From Pseudomarimonas salicorniae (GTDB lineage: Bacteria; Pseudomonadota; Gammaproteobacteria; Xanthomonadales; Xanthomonadaceae), in NCBI RefSeq assembly GCF_023156535.1, contig NZ_JALNMH010000007.1, forward strand, positions 62,001-126,000: 64,000 nt of DNA, given 5' to 3'. Below the pieces are notes generated by a model, which ran no database searches, had not been told where the DNA came from, and was given only the letters and a program-made list of their open reading frames with translations. Shown here piece by piece: positions 49,647 to 58,068 of the stretch; the stretch's first letter is position 1, and each line of letters starts with the position of its first letter. Position numbers and translations under genes: made by a program.

Positions 49647-49944
49647 GGAGGGTGAACACCTTGTCCAGGCGAGCCAGTTTCAGCACGGCCAGCACCGCGC
49701 TGCTGCATTCGACCAGGACGAAGCTCTGGCCCTTGCCACGCGCCCGCTGGAAGCCCTCGACCAGGGCCGCGATGCCGGAGGAGTCGATATAGCTGACGCC
49801 GGCGAGGTTGACCGCCACGCGGGGTGACTTGTCCAGCGCATCGAGCACCGCCTTGCGCACCTCCTGCGACCAGGACATGTCGACCTCTCCACCGAGGCGG
49901 ATGACCCGGTAGTCGCCGACGTTCTCGGTGATGCACTGTCCCAT
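49627..49944 (-). CDS. STAS-domain protein (anti-sigma antagonist / MlaB-like)
   Basis: A 105-residue single STAS domain. It contains IRLGGEVDMSWSQEVRKAVL, VNLAGVSYIDSSGIAALVEG and ARLDKVFTLRE. Ser55 in Y-I-D-S-S-G aligns with the serine of SpoIIAA/RsbV that is phosphorylated by the partner kinase. Two readings compete: it may be the MlaB-like partner of the downstream MlaE/MlaF transporter (MlaB is also a STAS protein), or the antagonist of a partner-switching module with the upstream SpoIIE-type protein. The gene lies between the two, 37 bases after the phosphatase gene and overlapping mlaE by 20 bases, so it may do both. Confidence 0.88.
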   Translation of the reverse strand: MGQCITENVGDYRVIRLGGEVDMSWSQEVRKAVLDALDKSPRVAVNLAGVSYIDSSGIAALVEGFQRARGKGQSFVLVECSSAVLAVLKLARLDKVFTLRERIED

Positions 49945-49981
49945 GCAAACCCCCGCTCGCTGCGTGCGTCCCGCAGTATGC

Positions 49982-51523
49982 CTACTCGGCCCCGGCTTCC
50001 GCGACCCTCAAACGCTTGTGCATCAGCAGCCGGTTGCCGCCGCCCTCGACCGGCTCCATCTTCCAGGCGTCCATCAGGGCGTCGATGATGTTGATGCCCA
50101 GCCCCCCGGGCCGCGTCTCGCCGAGGTCGCGCGGCTTGATCTGCGAGGGGTCTATGCAGGGCGCGCGGTCGCGCAGCTCGAAGTGCAGCTGCTCGCCTTC
50201 GCGCTCGATGCGCAGCAGGATCTCGCCCTCGCAGGGACCGTGGTAGGCGTGCCGGATGATGTTCGAGGCGGCCTCGTCCAGGGCCAGCACCAGGGCCCCG
50301 CGGTCCTCCTCGCTGGCGCCGCTGCCGACCAGCGCCTCGCCGATGCGCTGGCGCATTTCGGCCAGGGCCTCGGGGCGGGCCTCGAAGCGATGCTCGAGCA
50401 GGCACTGGCGGCCCGCCGGCGGCCCCTGCAGCAGCATGAAGGTGATGTCGTCAGTGACCCGAAGGCCGCGCAGCCGGCGGATCAGATCGCGCAGCCGGGC
50501 CTCGGCGCGCAGGCCACGCAGCGACTGCAGGGCCGACTCGATGCCCTCGACATCGACGATCTTGCCCGACGCGTCGCGCACGTCGGTCACTCCGTCCGAG
50601 AACAGGTACAGGCTGGCATCGGTCAGGTCGCAGCCCTGCGCCGGAAAACTCATGCGCGGCAGGATGCCGAGCGGCGGCCCTTCCGCGGCGAAACGCTGGC
50701 TGCCGCCGTCGGCGGCAATCCGCAGCACCGGCGGGAACCCCGCCGAGGCCCACTGCGCCTTGCCGGTGGCGGGGTCGAAGTACCCGGCGACGGCGCAGAC
50801 GAACATGCCCGGCGGGATCGCCTCGCAGAGCTCGTCATTGACCCGGGCCAGCCACTCCGGTGGGGCGAGTGCCTCCTTGCCTGCCCAGCGCAGCAGCGAG
50901 GCGCAGCGAACCATCAGGAAGGCCGCATCCAGCCCCTTGCCGGCGACATCCCCCAAGGCAAACGCAATGCGCCCATCGGGCAGGTCGAAGAAATCGTAGA
51001 AGTCGCCGCTGATTTCCTGCGCCGGGAGGTTGATCGAGCGCAGCGGATAGGCGCCGCGACGGCGCCGCGGCAGCAATGAGCGCTGCAGGCGCCTGGCCAT
51101 GGTCAGCTCGCGGCGGATGCGGTTCTGTTCGAGCAGTGCTTCGGCCAGGCGCGCCCGGTTCAGGGCCAGCGCCGTCGGCGCGGCGAGCACGCGCAGTGCG
51201 TCGCAGTCCTCGTCGTCGAACAGGCCCTCGTCGGCCTTGTTGAGTACCTGCAGGGCGCCGATCGGACCTTCCGCGGTGAGCAGGGGCGCACAGAGCACGC
51301 TGCGGGTGACGAAGCCGCTGTCGCGCTCGAGACGGCGGCCGGCGAAATCGGGATCGCTGCGCGCGTCGCGGACGATCTGGCACTGCGCCGAGGCCACGGC
51401 ACGCCCGACGATGCCCTGCCCCGGGGCCAGCCGCAGACCACGCACGTCGACCGGGCCGCAGCAGGCGCGGCAGACCAGCTCACCCTGCTCGACCATGAAC
51501 ACCGAGGCCGACTCGGCCCGCAT
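49982..51523 (-). CDS. GAF - SpoIIE-type PP2C phosphatase - RsbW-like kinase fusion
   Basis: From the first ATG (51523) the product is 513 residues, but in-frame sequence upstream to 51646 continues a typical GAF N-terminus (RLLALLADLSQRLAASLDLE), so the real protein is probably about 30-40 residues longer and starts at a non-ATG codon. Order: GAF domain (to about residue 125), a linker helix (RRELTMARRLQRSLLP), a PP2C/SpoIIE phosphatase (about 165-355; EISGDFYDFFDLPDG, FALGDVAGKGLDAAFLM, LFSDGVTDVRD), and a HATPase kinase domain (about 380-505; ALDEAASNIIRHAYHG, GGLGINIIDALMD). The fusion of kinase and phosphatase would both phosphorylate and dephosphorylate a STAS protein; the next gene encodes one. 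Confidence 0.88.
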   Translation of the reverse strand: MRAESASVFMVEQGELVCRACCGPVDVRGLRLAPGQGIVGRAVASAQCQIVRDARSDPDFAGRRLERDSGFVTRSVLCAPLLTAEGPIGALQVLNKADEGLFDDEDCDALRVLAAPTALALNRARLAEALLEQNRIRRELTMARRLQRSLLPRRRRGAYPLRSINLPAQEISGDFYDFFDLPDGRIAFALGDVAGKGLDAAFLMVRCASLLRWAGKEALAPPEWLARVNDELCEAIPPGMFVCAVAGYFDPATGKAQWASAGFPPVLRIAADGGSQRFAAEGPPLGILPRMSFPAQGCDLTDASLYLFSDGVTDVRDASGKIVDVEGIESALQSLRGLRAEARLRDLIRRLRGLRVTDDITFMLLQGPPAGRQCLLEHRFEARPEALAEMRQRIGEALVGSGASEEDRGALVLALDEAASNIIRHAYHGPCEGEILLRIEREGEQLHFELRDRAPCIDPSQIKPRDLGETRPGGLGINIIDALMDAWKMEPVEGGGNRLLMHKRLRVAEAGAE

Positions 51524-51646
51524 CGACTCCGCGATCAGGGCGACGACCTGGCGCAGGGTTTCTTCGAGGTCGAGCGAGGCCGCCAGCCGCTGGCTGAGGT
51601 CGGCGAGCAGCGCGAGCAGCCTGCGGTCGATCGGCGGATCTCCGGC

Positions 51647-52405
51647 TTAGCCGGCGCTGCGCCGGCGGACGCGCTGCCAGACCCAGGTACCCGGGCCGGA
51701 CAGCGCGTAGAGGAAGGCGATGGCGAACAGCACCGAGGGCGGATCGATGGCCAGGGCGACGAACACGCCGACCAGAATCAGGATGGCGACAAAGGGCACC
51801 CGCTCGCCGGCCGGCCGGCCCTTGAAGCTCTGGTAGCGGAAGCGGCTGACCATCAGCAGGGCGGCCAGCGCGGTGACCACCGGCGCCACCGCCCGCATGC
51901 TGTCGCCGGACAGGTCGTTGGCGCTGCAGATCCAGACGAAGGACATCATCAGCGCCGCCGCCGCGGGACTCGCAAGTCCGATGAAGTAACGCTTGTCGAC
52001 GCTGCCGGTCTGCACATTGAACCGGGCCAGGCGCAGTGCGGCGCAGGCAGCGTAGAGGAAGGCCAGGGACCAGCCGACCTTGCCCCACACCGGACCCATC
52101 AGCTTGAGCCCGGAGAGCGACCAGAAATACATCACCAGGGCCGGAGCCAGGCCAAAGCTGACCAGATCGGCGAGGGAGTCGTACTGGGTACCGAATTCGC
52201 TCTGCGTGCCGGTCATGCGCGCCACGCGGCCGTCGACGCCATCGAGCAGGCCGGCGATGAACACCGCAATGCAGGCGTCGACATACTGGCCGGCGCTCGC
52301 CGCGATGATGGCGTAGAAGCCGGCGAACAGGCCGCCCGTGGTGAACAGGTTCGGCAGCAGGTAGATCCCGCGGGAGCGCGGGGCTGGAGCGGCAGGGTCG
52401 GTCAT
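51647..52405 (-). CDS. pssA: CDP-diacylglycerol-serine O-phosphatidyltransferase
   Basis: A 252-residue integral membrane CDP-alcohol phosphatidyltransferase. The catalytic motif D-G-x-x-A-R...G-x-x-x-D-x-x-x-D is present as DGVDGRVARMTGTQSEFGTQ followed by YDSLADL. It makes phosphatidylserine, the precursor of phosphatidylethanolamine, at the inner membrane. The ATG at 52405 (MTDPAAP) has GGA 9 bases upstream; an ATG at 52414 is also in frame. The TAA stop lies in the same frame as the downstream phosphatase gene and directly precedes its homologous sequence. Its position upstream of a lipid transporter cluster suggests a shared link to phospholipid supply (inference). Confidence 0.92.
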   Translation of the reverse strand: MTDPAAPAPRSRGIYLLPNLFTTGGLFAGFYAIIAASAGQYVDACIAVFIAGLLDGVDGRVARMTGTQSEFGTQYDSLADLVSFGLAPALVMYFWSLSGLKLMGPVWGKVGWSLAFLYAACAALRLARFNVQTGSVDKRYFIGLASPAAAALMMSFVWICSANDLSGDSMRAVAPVVTALAALLMVSRFRYQSFKGRPAGERVPFVAILILVGVFVALAIDPPSVLFAIAFLYALSGPGTWVWQRVRRRSAG

Positions 52406-52665
52406 GGGCACCATTCCGGAGCGTCGCCCGAAGTGTACCCCAGGCCTTCACGCCGGCTCCGCGGTGGGCCGACCCGCCCCTGAATGATCCTCGGGCAGAG
52501 GCCGGACGGCGCCGCATCATCGGGCGGGAACTGAACGATACCGGCCCATGGGGCCCGGCTGCGCCCCCGGCAAGGAGGGCCACTCGACCGTTCGACTGCC
52601 GCATTGCGTCAGATCACGCCGGATCGGGCACAATATCGCCACTCGTTGCCTGCCCGGAGCCAGTC

Positions 52666-53085
52666 ATGCGCCCCATCGTCATCGTGCTCAGCTGCCTGCT
52701 GGCCCTCCCGGCCGCTGCCGGGGAGATCTACAAGTGGACCGACGAGAAGGGTCGAACCCACTACAGCGACCGCCCGCCGCCGGCCCAGGTGGAGAGTGAG
52801 CGTCGAGCGATCCCGGCCGAGCCAGCCCCGGCGGTCGACGGCGATGCCGCCGCATCCGGCGAGGCTGCCGCGCAGGACAGCCCGCCGGCGGTGGCCAGCA
52901 ATCCCGATGCCGAGGCCTGCAATCAGGCCCGCCTGACCCTGCGCCGGCTGGAGCGTGATGTGGCGGTGCGCATGGACCTCGACGGTGACGGGGTCGAGGA
53001 ATCGCTCGATGCCGAGGCGCGGCTGCAGCAGATCCAGCTGACCCGGGACCTGCTCGAGGCACGCTGCAGCGGCGACGCCAGCTGA
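52666..53085 (+). CDS. DUF4124-domain exported protein
   Basis: A 139-residue protein with a signal peptide (MRPIVIVLSCLLALPAAAG) directly followed by the DUF4124 core EIYKWTDEKGRTHYSDRPPP. A low-complexity Ala/Pro linker and a helical tail (ARLTLRRLERDVAVRMDLDG, then LQQIQLTRDLLEARC) follow. CCCGGAGCC provides a Shine-Dalgarno about 8 bases before the ATG. DUF4124 proteins are numerous in Xanthomonadales and Pseudomonas; the molecular role is unknown. A CACAAT sequence at 52629-52634 may be its -10 element. The second, membrane-anchored DUF4124-type gene starts one base after its stop codon. Confidence 0.85.
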   Translation: MRPIVIVLSCLLALPAAAGEIYKWTDEKGRTHYSDRPPPAQVESERRAIPAEPAPAVDGDAAASGEAAAQDSPPAVASNPDAEACNQARLTLRRLERDVAVRMDLDGDGVEESLDAEARLQQIQLTRDLLEARCSGDAS

Positions 53086-53086
53086 G

Positions 53087-53347
53087 ATGCCTCGCGCCCT
53101 GAAATGGGCCGTGGTCCTGCTGCTGGCGGTCGCCGGCGCCGCGGCCTGGGTCTGGTACCAGGCGCCCGAGCATCTTCCGCCCCACCTCAGGGTGAAGAAT
53201 CCGAATTCGATCGACTATGCGCCGACCGTGTATCGCTGGAAGGACGACCAGGGCCGCACCCAGCTCACCGGTGAGCCCCCGGAAGACGGCCGCCCCTACG
53301 AGGCGGTGGTGATCGATCCCAAGACCAATATTGTTCCCGAGCTCTAG
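53087..53347 (+). CDS. Short membrane-anchored DUF4124-like protein
   Basis: An 86-residue protein with one N-terminal transmembrane helix (LKWAVVLLLAVAGAAAWVWY) and a short outer part containing VYRWKDDQGRTQLTGEPPED, a compact DUF4124-like motif (Y-x-W-x-D-x-x-G). The helix is not followed by a clear signal-peptidase site, so it probably stays in the inner membrane facing the periplasm. It starts one base after the stop of the preceding DUF4124 gene and is doubtless co-transcribed with it. The stop is 13 bases before the left terminal repeat of composite unit 5. Function unknown. Confidence 0.8.
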   Translation: MPRALKWAVVLLLAVAGAAAWVWYQAPEHLPPHLRVKNPNSIDYAPTVYRWKDDQGRTQLTGEPPEDGRPYEAVVIDPKTNIVPEL

Positions 53348-53360
53348 GCGCCGAGGGCCG

Positions 53361-53743
53361 GTTCGGGCGCAGAGAAGACGTTCATAGGGTGCGGCTGGCC
53401 GCACCGGGCGTACCGTCCGAACGCCCGTATCGGTGCGCCAAGGCACACCCTATGGGGCTTCGCCGACGCGCAACGAAGCCCGACTGAGGGAGCGTCCTTG
53501 GGCGCGACCGCGGAGATCCACTCTGGCCGCGGTCTGTGGTGAATCCGATGCGCTGCGGTCGCGCCCAAGGGCGCTCCCACAATTTGACTGCGGCAAGGCC
53601 TGCTTTGCGGCGCAAACCGGACCTTGCAGCACCGTTGAGTGTAGGAGCCAGCTTGCTGGCGATCCTCCCGTCCGGGGCGCCTATCGCCAGCAAGCTGGCT
53701 CCTACATTCGCCTTCAGCGGAGGGTCTGCTTCGCGCCCTGAAC
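53361..53743. repeat. Composite intergenic repeat, unit 5 (E-A-B-C-E')
   Basis: The best-preserved full unit, 383 bases. E (53361-53383) reads TTCGGGCGCAGAGAAGAC; E' (53722-53743) reads GGGTCTGCTTCGCGCCCTGA, its inverted partner. Module A is at 53380-53459, the linker CGCAACGAAGCCCGACT follows, module B is at 53481-53588, a linker contains GGCAAGGCCTGCTTTGCGGC, and module C is at 53640-53705 with perfect arms GTAGGAGCCAGCTTGCTGGC. It lies between the convergent ends of the DUF4124-like gene and trpE. Orientation is the same as unit 2 and opposite to unit 3. Confidence 0.85.
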
Positions 53744-53756
53744 ACGCCCTCGGCAC

Positions 53757-53780
53757 CGGCGGGCCCAGAGCCCGCCCTAC
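53757..53780 (-). terminator. Hairpin repeat D overlapping the trpE stop
   Basis: On the minus strand GTAGGGCGGGCTCTGGGCCCGCC starts with the trpE stop TAG. GGCGGGC (53758-53764 on the plus strand) pairs with GCCCGCC (53770-53776) around a 5-base loop. No U-run follows. The same arrangement ends the YhiN-family gene at 35129-35151. Confidence 0.5.
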
Positions 53781-55249
53781 AGCCCGCCGGCGGCCTGGGC
53801 CACGGCGCGGAACAGCGCCCTGCCCTTGTTCATCGTCTCTTCCCACTCCGACTGCGGGTTGGAGTCGTAGACGATGCCGGCGCCGGCCTGGACGTGCAGG
53901 CGGCCGTCCTGGATCACTGCGGTGCGGATGGCGATGGCGGTGTCGGCGTCGCCGTGCCAGCCGATGTAGCCGATCGCTCCGGAGTAGATGTTGCGCTTGA
54001 CCGGCTCCAGCTCGCGGATCACCTCCAGCGCGCGGATCTTCGGCGCGCCGCTCACCGTGCCGGCGGGGAACGTCGCGCGCAGCACGTCGGCATAGGACAG
54101 CCCCGGCTGCAGTTGGCCGGTCACCTCGCTGACGATGTGCATGACATGGCTGTAGCGTTCGATCACGAACTGCTCGCCGACCTTGACGCTGCCGGCCTCG
54201 GCCACCCGACCGACGTCGTTGCGGCCGAGGTCGATGAGCATCAGGTGTTCGGCGCGCTCCTTGGGATCGGCCAGCAGCTCCGCTTCCAGCTGCGCGTCCT
54301 GCTCGGCCGTGGCCCCGCGGGGACGGGTGCCGGCAATCGGCCGCACGGTGACCTCGCCCTCCTTGAGCCGGACCAGGATCTCGGGAGAGCTGCCGACGAC
54401 CTGGGTGCCGCCAAGGTCGAGGAAGTACATGTAAGGTGAGGGATTCATCGCCCGCAGCGCGCGGTAGACATCGACCGGCCGGGCGCGAAACGGCACCGAC
54501 ATGCGCTGGCTGAGGACGACCTGGAAGATGTCGCCGGCGCGGATGTACTCCTTGGATTTCTCCACCGCCGCGATGAAGCCCTCGCGGGTGAAGCCGGAGA
54601 CGAAATCGGACTCGTCGACCAGGGCCGGATCGAGCACGTCGGGATAGCTGGCGCCGGCGTGGCGCAGGCGATGGACCAGGGCGTCAAGACGCTGTCCGGC
54701 GCGCGCGAAGGCCTGCGGCTGAGACGGGTCGGCGTGCACGACGAGATACAGCCGCCCCTTGAGATTGTCGAAGACGGCCACTTCCTCGCTCTGCATCAGG
54801 AAGATGTCCGGACTACCCAGCTGGTCGGGCTTGTCGCCTCCGGCAAGGCGCTCCTCGATATAGCCGATGCACTCGAAGCCGAACCAGCCGACCAGGCCGC
54901 CGCTGAAGGCCGGGAGCCCCTCCAGCTGCGGAACCCTGAAGCTCTGGCGCAGACGCTCGACCTCGGCCAGCGGGTCGTCCACCTCGCGTCGCTCCACCAG
55001 CTCCCCATGCTCGGCCACTTCGAGCACGCGCCCCCTGAACGAATAGCTTCGCCGACAGGGCAGGCCGATGATCGAATGCCGACCCCAGGTCTCGCCGCCC
55101 TCGACCGACTCCAGCAGGTAGGTGTTCGGTCCGTCGGCGAGTTTCAGGTAGACCGACAGCGGGGTATCGAGGTCGGACAGCACCTCGCGAACGACCGGGA
55201 TCCGGTTGTAGCCGGCGGCGGCAAGGCGATCGAATTCTTGGCGATCCAT
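53777..55249 (-). CDS. trpE: Anthranilate synthase component I
   Basis: A 490-residue chorismate-utilising enzyme. The tryptophan feedback site L-L-E-S is visible in [20 protein letters not shown]. The catalytic C-terminal half has [47 protein letters not shown] and [14 protein letters not shown]. With TrpG glutaminase it converts chorismate to anthranilate, the first step of tryptophan synthesis. I chose the ATG at 55249; a GTG sits immediately before it. No trpG, trpD or trpC is visible: downstream lies a repeat unit and convergent genes, so trpE is detached from the rest of the pathway here. No leader peptide with tandem Trp codons was seen upstream. Confidence 0.95.
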   Translation of the reverse strand: MDRQEFDRLAAAGYNRIPVVREVLSDLDTPLSVYLKLADGPNTYLLESVEGGETWGRHSIIGLPCRRSYSFRGRVLEVAEHGELVERREVDDPLAEVERLRQSFRVPQLEGLPAFSGGLVGWFGFECIGYIEERLAGGDKPDQLGSPDIFLMQSEEVAVFDNLKGRLYLVVHADPSQPQAFARAGQRLDALVHRLRHAGASYPDVLDPALVDESDFVSGFTREGFIAAVEKSKEYIRAGDIFQVVLSQRMSVPFRARPVDVYRALRAMNPSPYMYFLDLGGTQVVGSSPEILVRLKEGEVTVRPIAGTRPRGATAEQDAQLEAELLADPKERAEHLMLIDLGRNDVGRVAEAGSVKVGEQFVIERYSHVMHIVSEVTGQLQPGLSYADVLRATFPAGTVSGAPKIRALEVIRELEPVKRNIYSGAIGYIGWHGDADTAIAIRTAVIQDGRLHVQAGAGIVYDSNPQSEWEETMNKGRALFRAVAQAAGGL

Positions 55250-55373
55250 CACTGGGGCAAGGCAAGGGGAAGCGGCCGGCCAGTATGCCAGCGTCTGTCA
55301 GCGGTGGCCGAGAGGAACGGCGAAAGCGCCAGACGGGAGCGTCGTTGCCCTGTGCTGTGCGTTGGCGAGCTCT

Positions 55374-55449
55374 CACGGGGTACGCCCTGGGCGCAGCGAT
55401 ACGGGCATTCCATCGGTACACCCGGCGCGCCCAAGGCGCACCCTATGGA
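55374..55449 (-). repeat. Degenerate solo module A
   Basis: The stretch ACGGGGTACGCCCTGGGCGC ... GCGATACGGGCATTCCATCG ... CGCACCCTATGGAT aligns with module A in the orientation found in unit 3, with many substitutions. It sits between the stop of the Anbu gene and the start of trpE, both on the minus strand. No B or C module or E ends accompany it. Confidence 0.6.
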
Positions 55450-55500
55450 TATCCGGGCTGCGCGCGATACCGTCCGCAGGCGACGGGCGGCGGCCCCGGC

Positions 55501-56241
55501 TCAGAGCGAGTACGGCACCGCCGGCAGCTCCCGGTAGGCGGCGCGCAGGGCCTCGGACCAGCCGGCGCGGAGATCGCGGAAGTATTCATCGTCCTCGGTG
55601 ATCCGCCAGGTCCGCGACAGGTCAAGGCTGTCACGCGGATAGACCGTGAGGTCCAGCGGCAGGCCGACGCTGAGGTTCGAGCGCAGGGTCGAGTCCATCG
55701 AGATCAGGGCCAGCTTCACCCCGTCCAGCAAGGGCGTGTCCGGAGTCACCGCGCGATCGAGGATCGGCTTGCCGTACTTGTGCTCACCGACCTGCAGGAA
55801 GGGCGTGTCGTGCGTGGCGTTGATGAAGTTGCCCGCAGCGTAGACCTGGAACAGGCGCATGGTGCGTCCGGCCAGCTGGCCACCGAGCAGGACCGAGACG
55901 TCGAAGGGGACCCCCTGATCCTTCATCGTCGGACCGTGCGAGCGGTAGACCTGGCGCACCGCGGCACCGACCAGGGAGGCGGCAGCGAACATCGAATGCA
56001 CGCTGTAGATCGTCTCGATCTCGCCCGTGTCCGGGTGCTCCAAGCCCTCCTGCACCAGGTTGATCACGGCCTGCGAGACGGCAAGATTGCCAGCGGTCAT
56101 CGCCACGATGGAGCGGTCGCCATCACGCTGGAACAGGTGCTGCTTGGCGAAGACCGAGATATTGTCGACACCGGCATTGGTGCGGGTGTCGGAGAGCAGG
56201 ACCAGTCCTTCGTTGAGGAACAGGCCAACGCAGTAGGTCAT
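55501..56241 (-). CDS. Anbu proteasome-like peptidase
   Basis: A 246-residue Ntn-hydrolase of the Anbu (ancestral beta-subunit) type. The start MTYCVGLFLNEGLVLLSDTR places the presumed nucleophile Thr2 right after the initiator Met, followed by the conserved D-T-R-T-N-A-G. The body contains IVAMTAGNLAVSQAVINLVQ, TFDVSVLLGGQLAG-like (read as PFDVSVLLGGQLAG) and LISMDSTLRSNLSVGLPLDL. Anbu assembles into a lock-washer-like ring; in some studies little proteolysis was found, and its substrate is unknown. The frame is open upstream to 56478, but the ATG at 56241 gives the family start. It is the last gene of the conserved operon ATP-grasp, alpha-E, transglutaminase, Anbu. Confidence 0.92.
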   Translation of the reverse strand: MTYCVGLFLNEGLVLLSDTRTNAGVDNISVFAKQHLFQRDGDRSIVAMTAGNLAVSQAVINLVQEGLEHPDTGEIETIYSVHSMFAAASLVGAAVRQVYRSHGPTMKDQGVPFDVSVLLGGQLAGRTMRLFQVYAAGNFINATHDTPFLQVGEHKYGKPILDRAVTPDTPLLDGVKLALISMDSTLRSNLSVGLPLDLTVYPRDSLDLSRTWRITEDDEYFRDLRAGWSEALRAAYRELPAVPYSL

Positions 56242-56302
56242 GTCTGGATCCGGGCATGCAATGGCCGCGAGCTTAGCGCAGCCGCGTGGCCAAGCTCTAT
56301 GT

Positions 56303-57133
56303 CTACTGCTGCTGCGACTGGGTCTGCTGCAGGGCCTGGGCGACGCGCACGGTGACCTCGAGCGACTCCACCGCACCGCCCTCGCGCAGGCCGCGGATCG
56401 GCGCGGCGTCTCGACCATCGCGTCCCACCGCAATCCGCACGTAGGCGTCGGTCGGGCAGACTCCGTTCGCCGGATCAAAGCCGACCCAGCCCAGCGCCCC
56501 GAGGAACAACTCGCACCAGGCGTGACTCGCCGGCGACTCCGACTCGCTATCCGTCCACAGGTAGCCGGACACGAAGCGCGCCGGCACCCCGGACTGGCGG
56601 GCCACCGCGATCATCGCGTGGGCATGGTCCTGGCAGACCCCTCGGCCATGCGCCAGGGCCTCCTCGGCCGTGGTTTCGGCGTGGGTCTCCTCGGTCTGGA
56701 AGGCGATCCGGTCGCGCACGGCGCTCATCAGCGCATGCGCCGCAGCCACGCCCTCGCCGCGGTCGGCGGGCAGGCTGCCGAGCAGCGCGCCGACCTGCTC
56801 ACCGGGCTCGGTGAGCGGTGAGGTGGTGAGGAAGTACATGGGCGGCAGCGGTTCGCGGGTGCCGCGCACGACGCCATGGGTGTCACCGGTCACGACCTGG
56901 CCCTGCACGCTGACCACCAGTTCCTCGACCGGCCCCTCGAGGCCGAGGGTGGCCTCGGCGTTGCCGAACCCGTCAGTGCTGCGCGGTTTGAGCAAGCGGC
57001 CGCCGACCCGCACCTGCCAGTCCGCCACCTGCTGGTGTTCGCAGGGCGCGGGCCACAGGCGCATGGCCTGGACGATCCGGCGAGCCGGGTGCTCGTAGCG
57101 GTAGGTGGTGGTATGACGAATGGAGAGGCGCAT
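56303..57133 (-). CDS. Bacterial transglutaminase-like cysteine peptidase family protein
   Basis: A 276-residue protein starting MRLSIRHTTTYRYEHPARRI, the bacterial transglutaminase-like N-terminal region. The catalytic triad is visible: Cys167 in GRGVCQDHAHAM, His204 in ESPASHAWCEL and Asp220 in GFDPANG. The C-terminus ends in a Gln-rich tail. Such proteins usually act as peptidases or amidases rather than true transglutaminases. The ATG overlaps the stop of the alpha-E gene by one base (TGATG), and Anbu starts 61 bases downstream. In this operon type it is thought to make or cut an unknown peptide or isopeptide together with the ATP-grasp enzyme. Confidence 0.92.
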   Translation of the reverse strand: MRLSIRHTTTYRYEHPARRIVQAMRLWPAPCEHQQVADWQVRVGGRLLKPRSTDGFGNAEATLGLEGPVEELVVSVQGQVVTGDTHGVVRGTREPLPPMYFLTTSPLTEPGEQVGALLGSLPADRGEGVAAAHALMSAVRDRIAFQTEETHAETTAEEALAHGRGVCQDHAHAMIAVARQSGVPARFVSGYLWTDSESESPASHAWCELFLGALGWVGFDPANGVCPTDAYVRIAVGRDGRDAAPIRGLREGGAVESLEVTVRVAQALQQTQSQQQ

Positions 57134-58068
57134 CAGAAGAGGTACGCACGGGCGATGGAGCCGCCGAGGTCGGAAGTGCGGTCGACGATATCGCTGAGAT
57201 ACTCGTGCAGACCACCCTGCATGACCTGGTCGATCTGCGCGTACTGCAGCTGCACATGGAGGCTGTGCGCGGCGCGCTTGGGCTCGGCGGCGCGGACCGG
57301 ATCGACGTCGTGGATCCAGTCCAGGTGCTCGGTGATGCGCTGGTAGCAGAAGCGCAGCGAGCGCGGGAACTCGGGGCGGAGGATCAGCAACTCCGCCACG
57401 TGGCGCGGCTCCACGCGCCCCTGGAACATCACGCGGTAGGCGCGCCGGGCGGCCACCACGCGCAGGATCGCCAGCCACTGGTAGTAGTCGAGCACGCCGC
57501 CGACGTCCTCCACCTGCGGCAGCTCGACGTGGTACTTCACGTCGAGCAGGCGGGCGGTGTTGTCCGCGCGCTCGAGGAACTGGCCGAGCCGGGCGAAGTG
57601 GAACCCATCCATGCGCAGCATGGTGTTGGAGTACACGCCCTGGAAGAGGCCGGCGCGCGCCTTGACCCAGTCGAGGAAGGCAAGCAGCTCGTCGGTCTCG
57701 CCGCCGCGCTTGAACTGACGAAGTTCGAGCCAGGTGCCGTTGACCGCCTCCCACATCTCCGAGGTCAGCGCCACGCGTACGGCGCGGGCGTTGCGCCGCG
57801 CCGTCTCGAAGCAGGACACGATCGAAGAGGGATTCTCGGGGTCGAAGGCCAGATAGTCGATGACCGAGGCTTCGGTGGCCTCGCGATCCGGAAAGAACGT
57901 CTCGCGCCCGCCGGCGGCCACGATCGCCGAGGTCCACTCGCTGCTGCCGCCGTCGCCGGGCCGCAGCGAGGACATCTGTCCGGCGACCTGCAGCAGCCGG
58001 GCGAGGTAGCCGGCGCGCTCCATGTAGCGCGACAGCCAGAACAGGTTGGAAGCGATCCGGGCAAGCAT
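57133..58068 (-). CDS. Alpha-E domain protein (DUF403)
   Basis: A 311-residue, almost entirely helical protein of the DUF403/alpha-E family. It begins MLARIASNLFWLSRYMERAG with the conserved W-x-x-R-Y-x-E-R-A, and has FHFARLGQFLERADNTARLL and RSLRFCYQRITEHLDWI. Its biochemical role is unknown; it nearly always accompanies the circularly permuted ATP-grasp protein. It is tightly coupled on both sides by one-base TGATG overlaps (with the ATP-grasp stop at 58068-58070 and the transglutaminase start at 57133), which argues for a protein complex made in fixed proportion. Confidence 0.92.
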   Translation of the reverse strand: MLARIASNLFWLSRYMERAGYLARLLQVAGQMSSLRPGDGGSSEWTSAIVAAGGRETFFPDREATEASVIDYLAFDPENPSSIVSCFETARRNARAVRVALTSEMWEAVNGTWLELRQFKRGGETDELLAFLDWVKARAGLFQGVYSNTMLRMDGFHFARLGQFLERADNTARLLDVKYHVELPQVEDVGGVLDYYQWLAILRVVAARRAYRVMFQGRVEPRHVAELLILRPEFPRSLRFCYQRITEHLDWIHDVDPVRAAEPKRAAHSLHVQLQYAQIDQVMQGGLHEYLSDIVDRTSDLGGSIARAYLF

